DNA of 64,000 nt from Mesodorylaimus sp. YZB2_4 (lineage: Eukaryota; Nematoda; Enoplea; Dorylaimida; Dorylaimidae): the NCBI GenBank assembly GCA_030248295.1, contig JASANH010001452.1:1-64000 (forward strand). Direction: 5' to 3'. Shown piece after piece: positions 1 to 11,146 of the stretch; within the stretch, counting starts at the first letter, position 1, and every line of letters begins with the position of its first letter. The position numbers were made by a program, and so were the translations under genes. Below the pieces are notes generated by a model that was given only the letters and a program-made list of their open reading frames with translations, ran no database searches and had not been told where the DNA came from.

Positions 1-1499
1 CAGATAATTTACCGCTTAGAGCAGATTACAACGATAGCTTGCACATTACGCTGGTACGAGACGAAACATTAAAGAGTCATTCTTTATGACACCCGATATA
101 GACGATGATCACTCTATGGAGGATGTAGATATGGGTAAACAAAGGAAATTTGGTTGCGTAGAGTGCTGGCTCAGTGAAATTTAAGAAAAAAGTTCAGTAA
201 GGTTTGGCTCAGTCGATAGCGCGCTGTGTAATTGTAAAGCTTACAACGCGACTGCTCCCGAAGAAAACTAGCCATTTCTGTGAGGGTCATTCTTTATGGC
301 GCACCTGATATTTCAACATATTTGGAAGTCAATCATTTTTTACCACTTTTTGAATTGAAATTTTGAAGATAATTAAGAAAGAATCAAATAATTAAGAAAA
401 AGGGAGAGGGAAATTTATAGCTGAAACAAATCTCAAATAAAATAACCGCATTTTCACCAATTAAAGAGGAAATTCAAAATCGTTTGTTCGGTCGGTTCAG
501 TAAAAATCGATAAATCCGGTGGCTCTGATTTGGTCGATGCTGGGTAGCAATATTTGAATTGTGGGCTGATAATCAGCGGCAACGGCATTTTCTCAACGGC
601 ACTAAAAATCGCTGGGTGAACAGGAGCGGCCAGTTCTGGTTGGAAGCGATGTATTGTATGAGCAAGTGAGGCCAACTCGCCGGCAAATTACAGGTCATAG
701 TGGTCGTGGAACGAGGTTGGACGAGAGAGTGACATGTTTGTGATGCAACTTGAGGAATGGTGGAGAATTTTCTTTGGACTGTGTGTGTATGCTCCTTCGA
801 AAAAGCTTGTAATCAGCGCGGCTACATTGAATAGCACGAAGTATTGGGGTGCCGAATTCTGAGTCTGAATGATGACGTTTTCGGGTATGTGGCTCCGCAA
901 GCTATACTATTTGTACAGCATCATGTATGCCTGTGCATGTTGCTCGCAACCAGACTGCGGCCCGAACGAGGCGATGGGAATCTACGTGTGTGCTCGGGAT
1001 CAGAATAAGCAGTATCTGTTAAACCGATCGTGTTAATGCTCCTGATATGTGACTGAAGAAGATGAGTGCCATGAATTAATTACGCAATAAAAGTTTTCAT
1101 GATCTTTCTCTCTGTTTTCTTTTCTGTGGAAGGATCTGCTCCCATCTTTGGGGCCATTTCCTTAGTCGATCTCCTCAACCTGCCGATGCGCAACCCTTTT
1201 TTGACCCTGTCAGGAAAACGTTGTGTCTGATGCATTATTTATCGCTGATTCCGAAAATCGCCTTAAAAATTTTATCTTTAGCCAGTCAAAAGTTTTATCG
1301 ATTTTACGCAACGTACCCCCAGAAATCGCTGAGTTTCTCTTTAGAATTTTCTTGGCTGGCTTGTCTGTTCTAGCTAAATTATCTCGGCAAGAAGATGAGG
1401 TTTTTCAATTTTACCAAGACATTCATGCAGAAAATTTTATCAGCTACAAAACTTTGAAAAAAAGTTTGTTCAAAAAAAGCATCATCATCCATTGATCAT
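1..1499. other. Region without an identified gene
   Basis: No recognisable gene. Short open stretches exist on the minus strand at 454-900 and on the plus strand at 1223-1495 (90 codons, opening with GTG). None shows a domain, signal peptide or splice-supported continuation that I recognise. The stretch at 688-900 could be an exon of an unseen gene, but nothing confirms it. Confidence 0.4.
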
Positions 1500-3066
1500 T
1501 CAGCGGCGAGATTGGGATCGACTGGTTGGCGTTCCGCGAGCGGATGGCGCGCTGAGGGACAAGTAGGCCGGTTTTCTCACCGATGTGTTGGTCGGCCCAC
1601 CGCGACCATCCAATCGACTGCTACGACTTGGATGTCGAGGTGAAGGGTGATGCGGCGATCGATGGCCGCATTCTGGACCGTGAGGATACAAGTGTTTTCG
1701 TACAGGAGGTTCGGCAGGTTTTCGATTCTTGGCGTTGATGATGCAGACGGCGATGATGATAAGGACGCTTAGCAAAGCTGCTGATCCCAGACCGATCACG
1801 GCCATCATCCACGGCTCCATGGTCTGAGTCGACTCGGTCGTTGCAGGACCTTCAACTGCGTCCACGCTGATCGTCGTTTCCCTTGTTGCAGGGGTATTCT
1901 GTCGACTGGAACTCGGGCTCTTCGTCTTCTCTGTTCGGGTCTTCTCAGTAGCAATATATGGCGGTTTAGTTCGGGCAGGCTGGGTGGTCGGAGTCGTGCC
2001 TGAAGTCGAAGTCCTGCATGGCGGTCCTTTGCATGGTTTTATTTTCCACGGGCAGTATTTATACTTGTTTTCGAATCTAGCTCGAATCGGGCGCCTGAAT
2101 TCGAAGCCGTTACCACCGCATGTTGCATTGCAGGGAATCAAATCCGGATCCAACTTTTCCGCCTCGTCGCACACTTCTTGGCATGTCTCGTTTCCCAAAT
2201 CGCATGGATATTCAACTTGAGATCCGATCATGCAGTATTTTTCGAATCCTTACGGTGCCTTGTCGATTGTGTAGTTCAAGTATGTGACGCATTCCACGTT
2301 GCTGCTGAATTGACACTCCGACTTTTGCACCCTCGACGTACAGGAGTTGAGAATATCCAGGATTCCCTCTCTCAATTTTGAGCGCCATTCCGTTTCGAAA
2401 TCGTTGTCATCGACCAACGTTTCAAAAAAACACAAAGTTTTTCGGTGGTTTCGACGATTTCCTGTACATTTGGAGCATATCAGTTGTATCATTGCCCCAC
2501 CAGTTTTCCAAGGCAGATCCAAGATTCAACCAGATGTCGACTCGATCATCCACTTGACTGAACAAGTCCTTCAAGCTTTCTTTGAATGAGCTGGTATTGT
2601 AGACGCTGCGCATTGAAAACCAGATGACCAAATCGGGAGCTTCTGGACGATTCGACCTGACCGATTTGAAGATGGGATCATTGGACAGGAGGAAGTTGAC
2701 GAAATTGCTGGGTTTCTTTTTCATTTCGTTCAAATAACTGAGATGCTGCTGTAGCGTTGTGGTGAAATTTGGATCGGTTGCAGGACGGAACTCGAAAATC
2801 GTACTGAAGTTGATTGGATGAGTGAACGACAAGAAGGCCACGTTCGTGTCGAAGGGGATGGTTTTGAGGTTTTCTATGATCAAAGTGATAACATCGTGTC
2901 GTGTATTCATCAAATGTTCCTCCACTTCGTACTCCTGGTCGTCGAACATGGTGGTTACATCGATCACAATTCCCACATCGGCCCGCGGCTTGAATTGAGA
3001 ATTGACGATTCGGGACGAACTCGCAATCAGCCACAAGGTCAGCACCAACCAACAGTTTGCTCCCAT
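1500..3066 (-). pseudogene. vWA/TSR-like type I membrane protein, broken copy 1
   Basis: Starts at ATG 3066. Residues 1-24 look like a signal peptide. A vWA-like segment follows, opening ADVGIVIDVTTMF and holding the family's PDLVIWFSMR core. Next come the Cys-rich region, the TSR-like PCNATCGG...GPPC module, a Thr/Ser-rich stalk, a membrane helix (after MEPWMMAV) and a basic His/Pro-rich tail ending at 1500. Two breaks are visible against the intact paralogues. One is a frameshift at an A7 run on the plus strand (2424-2430), which ends the first frame after KNFVFF. The other is an in-frame TAA at 2252-2250, just before the conserved GFEKYC. The C-terminal half is otherwise well preserved. 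The copy is therefore a young pseudogene, or one or both breaks are sequence errors; the homopolymer makes an error plausible for the first. A partial match to the family's upstream box (GTGAGCAGTCGTGCGCG) lies just 5' on the minus strand. Confidence 0.8.
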
Positions 3067-3324
3067 TTTGGTTTGAGATTAGTTGCAGACTCAACGCGCA
3101 CGACTGCTCACAGACAGGGCACAGAACGAAATGAATTGGTGGGATGCGCTGTCCTGTTCACATCAGATGCCATGACTTTACAATGCTTGTTAGTTGCGTG
3201 CGTCATCACAGCACTAAGCAATGCCGCGCGCAATTTTTCAAGGTTTTTTACTCCTCTTTCCAGTTTCTGATTAAGCTTTTCTTGTTTAAACATCTTTGGT
3301 TTTTGAGATGATCGCAGTGCGCAG

Positions 3325-3841
3325 CATGGCTATACTATATGTGATAAATCACTGGCTCGCACCGACGCGGGCGCCCCCTAACGGTATGAATCAGTCAGCG
3401 TGTCCAGCATTCTCCATGAAAGCCCGGAAAGGAATGATAACAAATGAAAAGTGCCAAGAGGCATGAAATCTGTCAAATATGGACAATTTGAACTGTCATC
3501 ACGTTTTGGCGAAAACATCATTATTTTGAGTTTGGCGCCAATCAGGTTCGAAGGCATACTGTGCACAGCTGCGCAACATAGTCAGCTTGCCGTATCCAAG
3601 CAGACGGGACCAATGATAACCTGATTGGCGGCAAATTCAAAATAATGATGTTTTCGCCCAAACGTGATGACAGTTCAAATTGTCCATATTTGACAGATTT
3701 CATGCCTCTTGGCACTTTTCATTTGTTATCATTCCTTTCCGGGCTTTCATGGAGAATGCCGGACACGCTGACTGATTCATACCGTTAGGGGGCGCCCGCG
3801 TCGGTGCGAGCCAGTGATTTATCATATATAGTATAGCCATG
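3325..3841. mobile_element. 517-bp foldback MITE, copy 1 (hAT-like, 8-bp TSD)
   Basis: The two halves are near-perfect inverted repeats. The left end CATGGCTATACTATATG mirrors the right end at 3826-3841. It is flanked by an exact 8-bp direct repeat GTGCGCAG (3317-3324 and 3842-3849), the length typical of hAT insertions. A second 517-bp copy lies at 51290-51806 with a different duplication. There is no coding capacity; the 62-codon reading frames inside are shadows. Confidence 0.88.
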
Positions 3842-4610
3842 GTGCGCAGGCCACTGTTTGCTTTTCCAAGGAGTTGGAATATAGGAATGACACAGGAGAG
3901 GAAACAGGCCTATGCTACACGGTGTCGCTGACTTTTATTTCATGCCAAGCTGATATAAGCAGTTTGCCCATGTGCCTGCGCACACTTTGCTTTTCGACAT
4001 GGATGTGTGCGCGCGGCCTGGATGTCGTCATTTTTTTATTTTACTTTTGGTAAGCCATAAGTTTAATTAATTGTGGTGTTCATTGGATCAATCGGAAGCT
4101 AAAAAAATAAAGAATTCAGTTTTGTTGAAGGTAACACTGGTTTTTATTTTCTTTTTTGTTCTTTCTCCCCAAAAGAGGCAAAGGCCCGCGGCTGTGCGCG
4201 CGCACACATCCATGTCGAAAAGCGAAGTGTGCGCAGGCACATGTGCGAACTGCTTATAAGTAGAAATTGAGACGTCTTTATAGCGTCATTTCCAAAGGAA
4301 CAAGAAGACCAATAAATTACTCAAATACGACATTATTTATTATATTTTAATTTTCGACGTTTCGTCTTATCTCAAGACATCATCAGAAACTGATAAAACA
4401 CATCGCAAGGCGAGCAACGCATCAATGAGCTAATACTGCTTATATCAGCTTGGCATGGATTAAAAGTCGGCGACACCGTGTAACATAAGCCTGTTTCCTC
4501 TCCTGTGTTATTTATATATTCCAACTCCTTGGCTTTTCGCTCGTACACGACACTATTTCTAAAGTATACCACTGCTTGGGCGGTGCGCCTTGCGACCTAC
4601 AGTTGGTAAA
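3842..4610. repeat. Nested inverted-repeat region
   Basis: The sequence around 3860-4015 reappears in reverse orientation at about 4420-4605 (the CCAAGGAGTTGGAATAT and CAGGAGAGGAAACAGG segments). Part of it recurs again at 4190-4265 (CATGTCGAAAAGC). It looks like an older foldback element into which the 517-bp element at 3325 inserted. No gene seen. Confidence 0.6.
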
Positions 4611-5639
4611 AGTACTTGGTTTACATTCATATGAGTCCAGTAAACACAAAGTCTCTTTGATTCGTATACGAATTGCGTAATACGCGAATTGCCTCGGAAC
4701 TCCAAAAAGTATGCGTACATGTTTGCATATTGAGTATTTTTCCTATAAATCAGTGCTCCGAACCCATACTATACCTAATTATGTGACTTGACAATTCCGA
4801 CGACCATAAAAGCGTCGTTGATTGAAACTATTGCTGCACTTTTAAATCGTAAATTTCAATGTCGTAAATCGTTTATGTCAGGGTATCCGTGAGGTTCGAC
4901 CAAGACCTAGCGGAGTAAAAATGTTGACCCCGTGATTTTTGTGCTAAGTAGAAAGCACCTCATGAGTGTAGTTATGATGACGTAAAAGTCAAAAAGTCCC
5001 TTCATATAGAAACACACAGAAAAACGTGATGCTCGGGCGATATTGCTTATATCTCCCCAACCTTCGGTCCTAGAATAATCTAAAGCATACCAAAAAGATC
5101 GCAAGATGATGAGCTATCGAATGCTTTTTGAAACTTTCCCCTAGGTCCACCCACTGTGAAATATTCCCTCCTAAAGACAAAATTCAAATTTTTCCACACA
5201 TACTTCTGCAAATACCTGAAAATAGAAATAGGAAACCCATCTGAACTATATGTGCCTCTTGGTACCCGCTTTCAGTAAATGAAAGTATGTTATATAGTTT
5301 GTCTTTACATGTTGGGGTCAAAATCGCAAAAAACCACTAGCTGCGGTTTTATTTCTCGATCTTTCGAGCTCGATCGTAGGCTATAATCGAGACCAAACAC
5401 AGGCAGTTTTGTGTATTTTGTTATGGGTCGAACACTTAGACAATCAGTTATTAGCGCTTTTGCAAAATTTTTTTCGCGCTTCAGCCTAATTAAGACTTAA
5501 GCAGTTATTCTTTAGAAAACCAGGAAAACGCAGTGGCTGTGTGAATTTTTCAGTGGCTCACTTCCCAAGAAAGTTTTGTGAAGGTAGTTTTTATTTTGAT
5601 CAGGCATTGCATCAATTGCATTCGCACTATTTTATTGCT
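4611..5639. other. Intergenic, nothing recognised
   Basis: AT-rich sequence with no long reading frame, clear repeat or RNA gene that I can identify. It lies downstream of the receptor remnant encoded on the minus strand. Confidence 0.4.
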
Positions 5640-6730
5640 TTATGTTTCTAAGGTTTTCAAAAACAGGCTTTTTGGCTTGATGCTTGATTGCAGAGCAGCG
5701 TTGATGCTTTTTCTATCGTCTGTGTATTGTGTTGTGCTAAGCCACGCGTGCAATAAATGGCTGAAGTATGTACAGTATGCACGTGTGAAAGACAGCTGTG
5801 CACAGTTGCTGATATAAATCTGTAGTAGACAATTAGGATAGGGTTTCTGAGAGAATGGACCCGGGGCTGGCCAGTCGACTTTTTTGGCAGGCCAAATGCC
5901 TTTCATCATTGTCAACACAATATTAGGTAACTCGCAGAAAAGTGTGGTTAATAAAATGATTACTAAAATAAGTAAACTCGGAGTGCGAATTCTTTTCTGC
6001 TGGGTGGAAATTGAAATAGAACTTACTCTTTCCCTCATATTTTGAAGAAGGCTTTTCTTCCTTTTTTGATGTCTAATGTACATCAAAACTAATAAACTTA
6101 AAGAAAAATATGATAATAATAAACATGGGACTAATTTAAGGAATATTCCATTAATTTACCACTTTGCCACTTTTGCCACTTTTACAAGCAACTTGTCATT
6201 TTTTGTAACAAATTGTCGATATTTCATGGAATAATATACGCTATGATTGCGTGGACAAAGACTGTCGTTGTCTGGTGATCGAGGCCCTTCGACAACTGAA
6301 TATTGAACAAATATTGGCATAGAAATTATAAAAACACCTACTCCTACTATCAGTGCAAGTTTAACCGCAAAAGTCAAGGTTTTTATTGGAATTTTTCTGG
6401 ATCAAATTTCTTTTCTATAAATGGCCATAAAAGACTGACAGCCAAAATGTGCATGCCCTCAGGTAGACACTGGCGTTAGCAAAAAATTATTGGAACACGA
6501 CAAATTGAAATGTGGGAATGTCAGCTGGACATTGGTTTTCTGGTCCCCAATTCGAAGTGGGTTACATTAATCAAATAGAATAACATGAGAAGATCATCGA
6601 GAAATGTGACCAGAGCCAGTAATCGATTGATCGTCGTCCCCATTCGAGATCTTGATAACAAAACAGTCATTAGACAGTTGGAAATAATGCCGAAAGCAGA
6701 AATAACTGAGGCAGCTTGGTAAAAAATCAT
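5640..6730 (-). pseudogene. Rhodopsin-class GPCR remnant
   Basis: Reading 6730 to 5640 on the minus strand gives GPCR-like pieces in order. First is TM1 with the GIISNCLMTVLL motif, then TM2 (LLALVTFLDDLLMLFYLI). A degenerate TM3 region with ASVYL follows at about 6450. TM4 is KLALIVGVGVFIISMPIF, then a second extracellular loop with the sequence LCPRN. TM5 is KLVPCLLLLSYFSLSLLVL, then a basic third loop, then TM6 (LLILVIILLTTLFCELP) and the approach to TM7. The frame breaks between TM2 and TM3, shifts again before TM4 (about 6382), and meets a TAA just before TM5 (about 6154). The layout suggests the peptide-receptor-like rhodopsin class, possibly FMRFamide-receptor-like, but the ligand cannot be inferred. 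Small introns could explain one break but not all of them. Confidence 0.65.
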
Positions 6731-8440
6731 CGCGAAAACTGGATATTGGAGCGCCGTCGGATCGTCAGATCGTCGGATTAATTCACTGAATGTGTCACAA
6801 AACGTATTTTACCATTGAAAAAACTGAATGAACAAGGCAATAGAATTCAATCATATTCTCTTGCCACTTGCTGAGCTCATCTTCCTTCTCGGGTGCACTC
6901 ACATCGTGAGAAAAAGCGCGTAATTAGGCAGTAAACGCGTCAAAAGCAGTCGACGGGAGTCGTTATCTGCGGAGAAGAAAAGTGTATTTTGCTGTTTCTA
7001 GCAAAAACAATTTCTTTGTTTTGAGAATGCAGTTGGAAAAAAGGAAAGTGAATGAGGAGGCGATAGTAATCAAACTTCACGAATAACTTGCACTTTGCGA
7101 TTTCGATTTTTGGTTGTCAAAGTGGATACACCTATGGTTGTGGCTGCCACCCAGGGTTGACCTCAGCGGGAAGGGGGGGGGGGGGAGAATGTGCGTTCTC
7201 GCCGCCAGCGAAATGTTGAAAGAAGCAAGTTTTTAAGCCTAAAAACCTGCAGGCACCCTTGGGAGGCGCGACGCCTGAGAGGATCTTTTAAGGAGTTAGG
7301 GTGCTACAGTAGTGATCAATGATCTGCACGAGAAAGCCTTTTCTACGAAGCTTACTCTACTGAAGACTTTGGACTGCTCGTTTGTGAGATCAGCCCTGAG
7401 CCCGCCGTGACGTAAGCGAAGAAGATCAGTCGCACACTCAAACACAACCTTCCCGTCCTGCTTTTTTACTTGTTTAGCGTCCACCACTTGACGGTACCAG
7501 GAGAATCGCCGAGAGCCAGGTGAGCAAGGCCAGCGACAGGCTTGCTAAACTGCCGTCCTCAGTAGAAAAATAATTGCAGGCTCCTTCAGGGTTTGCTAGC
7601 AGCTATGCGGGACCAAGGCCTGGAACCAACTCAGCCACCAAGGCTCCCAATATAGTCGCAATACTTGCCTTGCTGCAGTCCCAGTTTCTAGCCCGGAAGC
7701 ATGGGAGGGGGCTCGAGGGGCGGGGGCAAGAACTCCCCCTCAATCAGACGAATCTGACCAAGAGGTTACACCCCAACCACCCTACTACTACTAGCCAGGG
7801 ATCAGCTCTCTCACACAACTCCGCCACGAGCGGCTGGACTAATAGCATCATCTCACCCAGCACCACTTTCAGTCTTGCAGCAATTCAATCAGTGACGGAA
7901 CTTGCGCGGTAAAGCCTGCAAATCGCCAGAGGATTTTGAAGAATCCATATATCTCCTTTCCAAGGGAAATTCTTTCCAGGAAGAATTTTTTTACTGACCC
8001 TCGATATGGGAAAGGGTAGATATCTATTTCGCCCCATACTGGCGGAGTGCAGTACCGTCACTAGGTCTGCTTGATGACTTTACTAACCCGGCCTCAGTTA
8101 ATCGAGTACGGGTCTTAATCTAACACCTCTCAACGATTTCAACTCGAATGCAAACACCGTCACACATGGAACCATCGACCATGCAGGAATGGATTTGAGG
8201 AATATTTGAGGAGCCCTGCTGATATTTAGCCGCTCAACTATTACTATCCGGAGGTGATTTCGTAGCTTCTCGTGTTACCAGTCGCGCCCCGAGGAGGCAA
8301 TCAGCGAGGGACATGCTGTCTTCCTCAGTTTCACGTGAGCTCCACCCGGCTTCGCGACCCTCACCCCTGAAATTTTACTTATAGTAATGCATCCTGGTAT
8401 TTACTGAGACTAAGCCCTGAGTCTTGCCACACTATAATTT
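6731..8440. other. Intergenic, mostly featureless
   Basis: Contains a run of about 13 G at 7170. Around 7640-7700 there is a fragment resembling repeat family C (ATATAGTCGCAATACTTGCC). No gene or RNA recognised. Confidence 0.4.
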
Positions 8441-8444
8441 ATAA

Positions 8445-8819
8445 CACTAGTCAGGGCCAGGCAAACATCTCCCCTTGTCGAACCGTGTTTCACAGGCCAG
8501 AAAATTCACCAGATCGCAGCTTCAGATCAGCCAGTTTAGGACTCTTTCAAACAAAAGCAAGTTTTAAAACATTTGCTTCAATCTGCAGAGCAAATATGTG
8601 TCCAGATAATTTGAATATCCCGCCTGAATGCACTCTTCAGTTCTTTAGAAGCAGTGTAAAGCACGAGTGCATTGTTGTGAAGAATCTAAAAACCTTCATT
8701 TTGCTGTGCTCGCTGCTGGCAAGTGGTCGTGCGCTGCGCTCTTTGGTGAAGGACTTCGTCTCAATCAATCAGTCGAAGTCTTCCAAGCCTCATCCTTCCT
8801 TCGTCCTCCGCGAAGGAAG
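8445..8819 (+). promoter_or_regulatory. Conserved 5' flank of the vWA/TSR-like family (copy 2)
   Basis: This stretch aligns by eye with 11245-11617 upstream of copy 3, and its last 180 bp align with 38390-38569 upstream of copy 4. Shared blocks include GGCCAGGC, AAATTCACCAG, TTTTGCTGTGCTCGCTGCTGG and AGTGGTCGTGCGC, ending at the ATG. Being kept through duplication, it probably carries the promoter and 5' UTR. No TATA box is assigned. Confidence 0.55.
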
Positions 8820-9217
8820 ATGCAAACACGCTGCTGGCTGATCCTGCTCCTGTGCATCAGCTCGTCGCAGATGGTCGATGCTTCAAGAAAGTGGGCCGAT
8901 GTGGGCATTGTGATCGATCAAACGAGTATGTTCGAAGAAACCGCACCCTTCATAGGCGATACATTCTTGGATATTCGATACGATACTGTGGCTGATATCG
9001 TGAAAGTGCTGCGAGACATCAACTTCGACACGAAAATAGCTGTGATGGCATTCACGAACACGCAGGGTGGATTCAAGCCAATTTTCGAGTTTCGTTCTCC
9101 AAGCGACGTGGAATTCAGATCAACGTTGAAAGAACGACTTAAAAAATTGAACCAATTGAAACCAAAGCCTTCCCTCGACTTCCTGCGGCATCAGGCTCCC
9201 ATCTTCGAATCGCTGAG

Positions 9218-10044
9218 GGCACTCTTTTACTTTAGCCCCCCCAACGCGACTGACCGCGTGCGCACTCGCGCGCAGTTATTCTGTTAGCCGTGACATTAGA
9301 AATGAGATTCAGATTCAGATTCAGACTGGCGCGCTAACGTTTGTTGTGACCGCAACGAAATAAGAGGCCACGCCCCTTTGCGACTGCAAGGAAAGCAGTG
9401 CACGAGAACGATGCAGTGTGATTGGTCGTGTGGTTGGTGAAAACTTGCGTGAAAATATCTCCTTCCATCATTGAAAACATTGACAAATAAGGAATACAAG
9501 TGGGCTAAGTATTCTGTTTCTTCGGAGGGAGGGCTCAGAGGGAAGGGAGGTTTAGACCACCCCGAGCACGCCCTCCCAATGGCGATGAATCCATTTAGGC
9601 TCGGGGGGTCTGGGGGGGGCAGAGCCCACCAGGGCCGAAATGCTGCGGAGAGCGCGGAGCGCTCGACGCAGCAATTGAGGGCCGTGTCACATTGGGATTT
9701 TGGCTAGCGGTTTTTTGTAGCGCTAGGCATATTCGCATATGCCCTGCAAAAATTTTTTCGGTTTCTTGGCGGTCGGTTAGTCGGGAATCTTTCATGTGAA
9801 GGCGATCGTGTTTGTAAGTCATACATAAGTGACTGAAAATCGATGTGACGTAGAGGTCGGTTAGCTCAGTCGGTAGAGCGTCGATTCTTGAATCCAAGGA
9901 TAATTGTGCTGTGCGGGTTCGAATCTCATACCTCTCAAATCTCATAGCGGCCTTTGTTAGGATGTCTGCTGCAAGCGCTAAAGTGCACGGCTAATAGGAA
10001 TAATAAACTGGATAACTTGGGGGGGCTAAAGTAAAAGAGGGCCC
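9218..10044. mobile_element. 827-bp nonautonomous DNA transposon inserted in vWA gene copy 2
   Basis: The ends are inverted repeats: CTCTTTTACTTTAGCCCCCC on the left and its complement on the right. A 7-bp direct repeat CGCTGAG (9211-9217 and 10045-10051) flanks the element; the uninterrupted paralogue at 12011-12017 has it once. The duplication could be 8 bp with one mismatch. There is no transposase. The interior holds a tRNA-like stretch at 9856-9937 and TTCTGTTAGCCGTG, shared with the ends of the small element at 48597-48773. Confidence 0.9.
9856..9937 (+). tRNA. tRNA-like sequence, probably a pseudogene
   Basis: A D-arm-like stretch (TTAGCTCAGTCGGTAGAGC) and a T-loop (GGTTCGAATC) are correctly spaced. 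The acceptor stem pairs only partly, the T stem is poor, and no clean anticodon stem forms. It lies inside a transposon. Best read as a tRNA-derived fragment. Confidence 0.35.
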
Positions 10045-10603
10045 CGCTGAGTTCGAATCGTGCCAATGCCCCCGATCTCGTCATATGGATCTCCGCGGGT
10101 GGTTACTTTCAGTTCATGACCGTCACCAAGTCATGGTGCGAAATGTTCGATCAAGTGGCTAATCAAGTCGACATTTGGTTGCATATCGGCTTTTATGCCA
10201 CTTCTACCTATCAATATTTGCGTGGCTTCGTAGTTCTCATGCGCAGAAAATCGACGAAGGAAAAAAGTGGTGGACTCCTGGATCAAGTCCGACGCTCAGG
10301 GCTAAATATGAGTAAGCCAGACGCTACGTATGACATGTTGAAGGAGAGCATCGTCGAACTTCTCGACTCATTCACATCAGTACCAAAATCGACCAACTGC
10401 CAGTTCACCAGCGAGCTGGAATGCGTGCATTTCGTCAACTACTCGATTCAAAGCTCACATCCAGGATTCAAGAAATTCTCAATGAGCGGATCCCAGGTCA
10501 AGCACGAGTGCAAGCTCGGCAAGGATCACTGCCAGCGAGTGTGACGATGCAAAACGAATCGACCCAGAGTGGATTCCATGCAATGCTACGTGCGGTGGTA
10601 AAG

Positions 10604-11092
10604 GATTCTTGGATTACGGCGGAAAGAAATCGATCATGCAGCAGGCAGTTTGAGCAGGAATTGACGTATAACGAATGAGATTTATCTTTGATTTTCAATG
10701 GGTGTTGGCTTCTCTAGTTTTCCAAAAGCCGTGAAAACAGCTTTGCATATCTTTTTGAGCTTGATAAAGATTCAGTTTCTTGGAGTGCCCGTGGAATTTC
10801 ACGTAATGCCAGAACATTGTCAGCTGTAGTGAAATTTCTTGGTAAAATTGCAAACACAGAGAAGCTTTGGTGCTGGCGTCAATTATAAGCAAAATTTTTT
10901 GTTCGATCAATGTCAAAGTCAGAGCCAGAAAATTTACAATTTCTTGCAGGTCAACGGTTAGGTCAGAAAGTTTTTTGCTTCGGTCAAGGTCAAGGTCAGG
11001 TCAGAAAGTTTTTTGAGGGGTCGGTCAAGGTCAGGGTCAGGTCAGACAGTGAAAAACCCAAGTCATTGGAACACTACTCTTTAGGCGCTGAC
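10604..11092 (+). repeat. Dispersed repeat family E, copy 1
   Basis: This stretch of about 490 bp matches 31857-32312 in reverse orientation. It starts GATTCTTGGATTACGGCGG and ends near AAGTCATTGGAACA. Its 3' part is an array of AGGTCAGA/GGTCAAGGTCA motifs, also present alone at 33690-33800 and 40800-40870. Its junction truncates vWA gene copy 2. Confidence 0.75.
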
Positions 11093-11146
11093 GGATCTCG
11101 AACCCCATCCACAATTGGCTGGGTAGTTTTTGTTATGGCCGTGGTG

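Larger units (their letters stand above)
8820..10603 (+). pseudogene. vWA/TSR-like membrane protein, broken copy 2
   Basis: The ATG at 8820 opens a signal peptide (CWLILLLCISSS) and a vWA-like segment (ADVGIVIDQTSMF). The frame runs to 9217, where an 827-bp transposon (9218-10044) interrupts it. The coding sequence resumes at 10052 with SSNRANAPDLVIW and runs through the Cys-rich region. Further damage: two bases missing at about 10537 shift the frame right after KDHCQR; a conserved Cys is Ser in KKFSMSG; another is Phe in DSFTSVP. At about 10603 the TSR-like module is cut off by a dispersed repeat (10604-11092). The missing 3' piece may survive in inverted form at about 11150-11240. Several independent lesions make this a certain pseudogene. 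Confidence 0.92.

Noticed and set aside
1223..1495. 90-codon plus-strand frame as a gene
   Set aside because: No ATG start, no recognised domain and no partner exon; coding status cannot be supported.
3378..3566. 62-codon frame repeated at 51343-51531
   Set aside because: It occurs in both 517-bp foldback copies only, and no domain or start context supports coding.
9856..9937. A functional tRNA gene
   Set aside because: The acceptor and T stems pair poorly, the anticodon arm is not clear, and it sits inside a transposon; kept only as tRNA-like.
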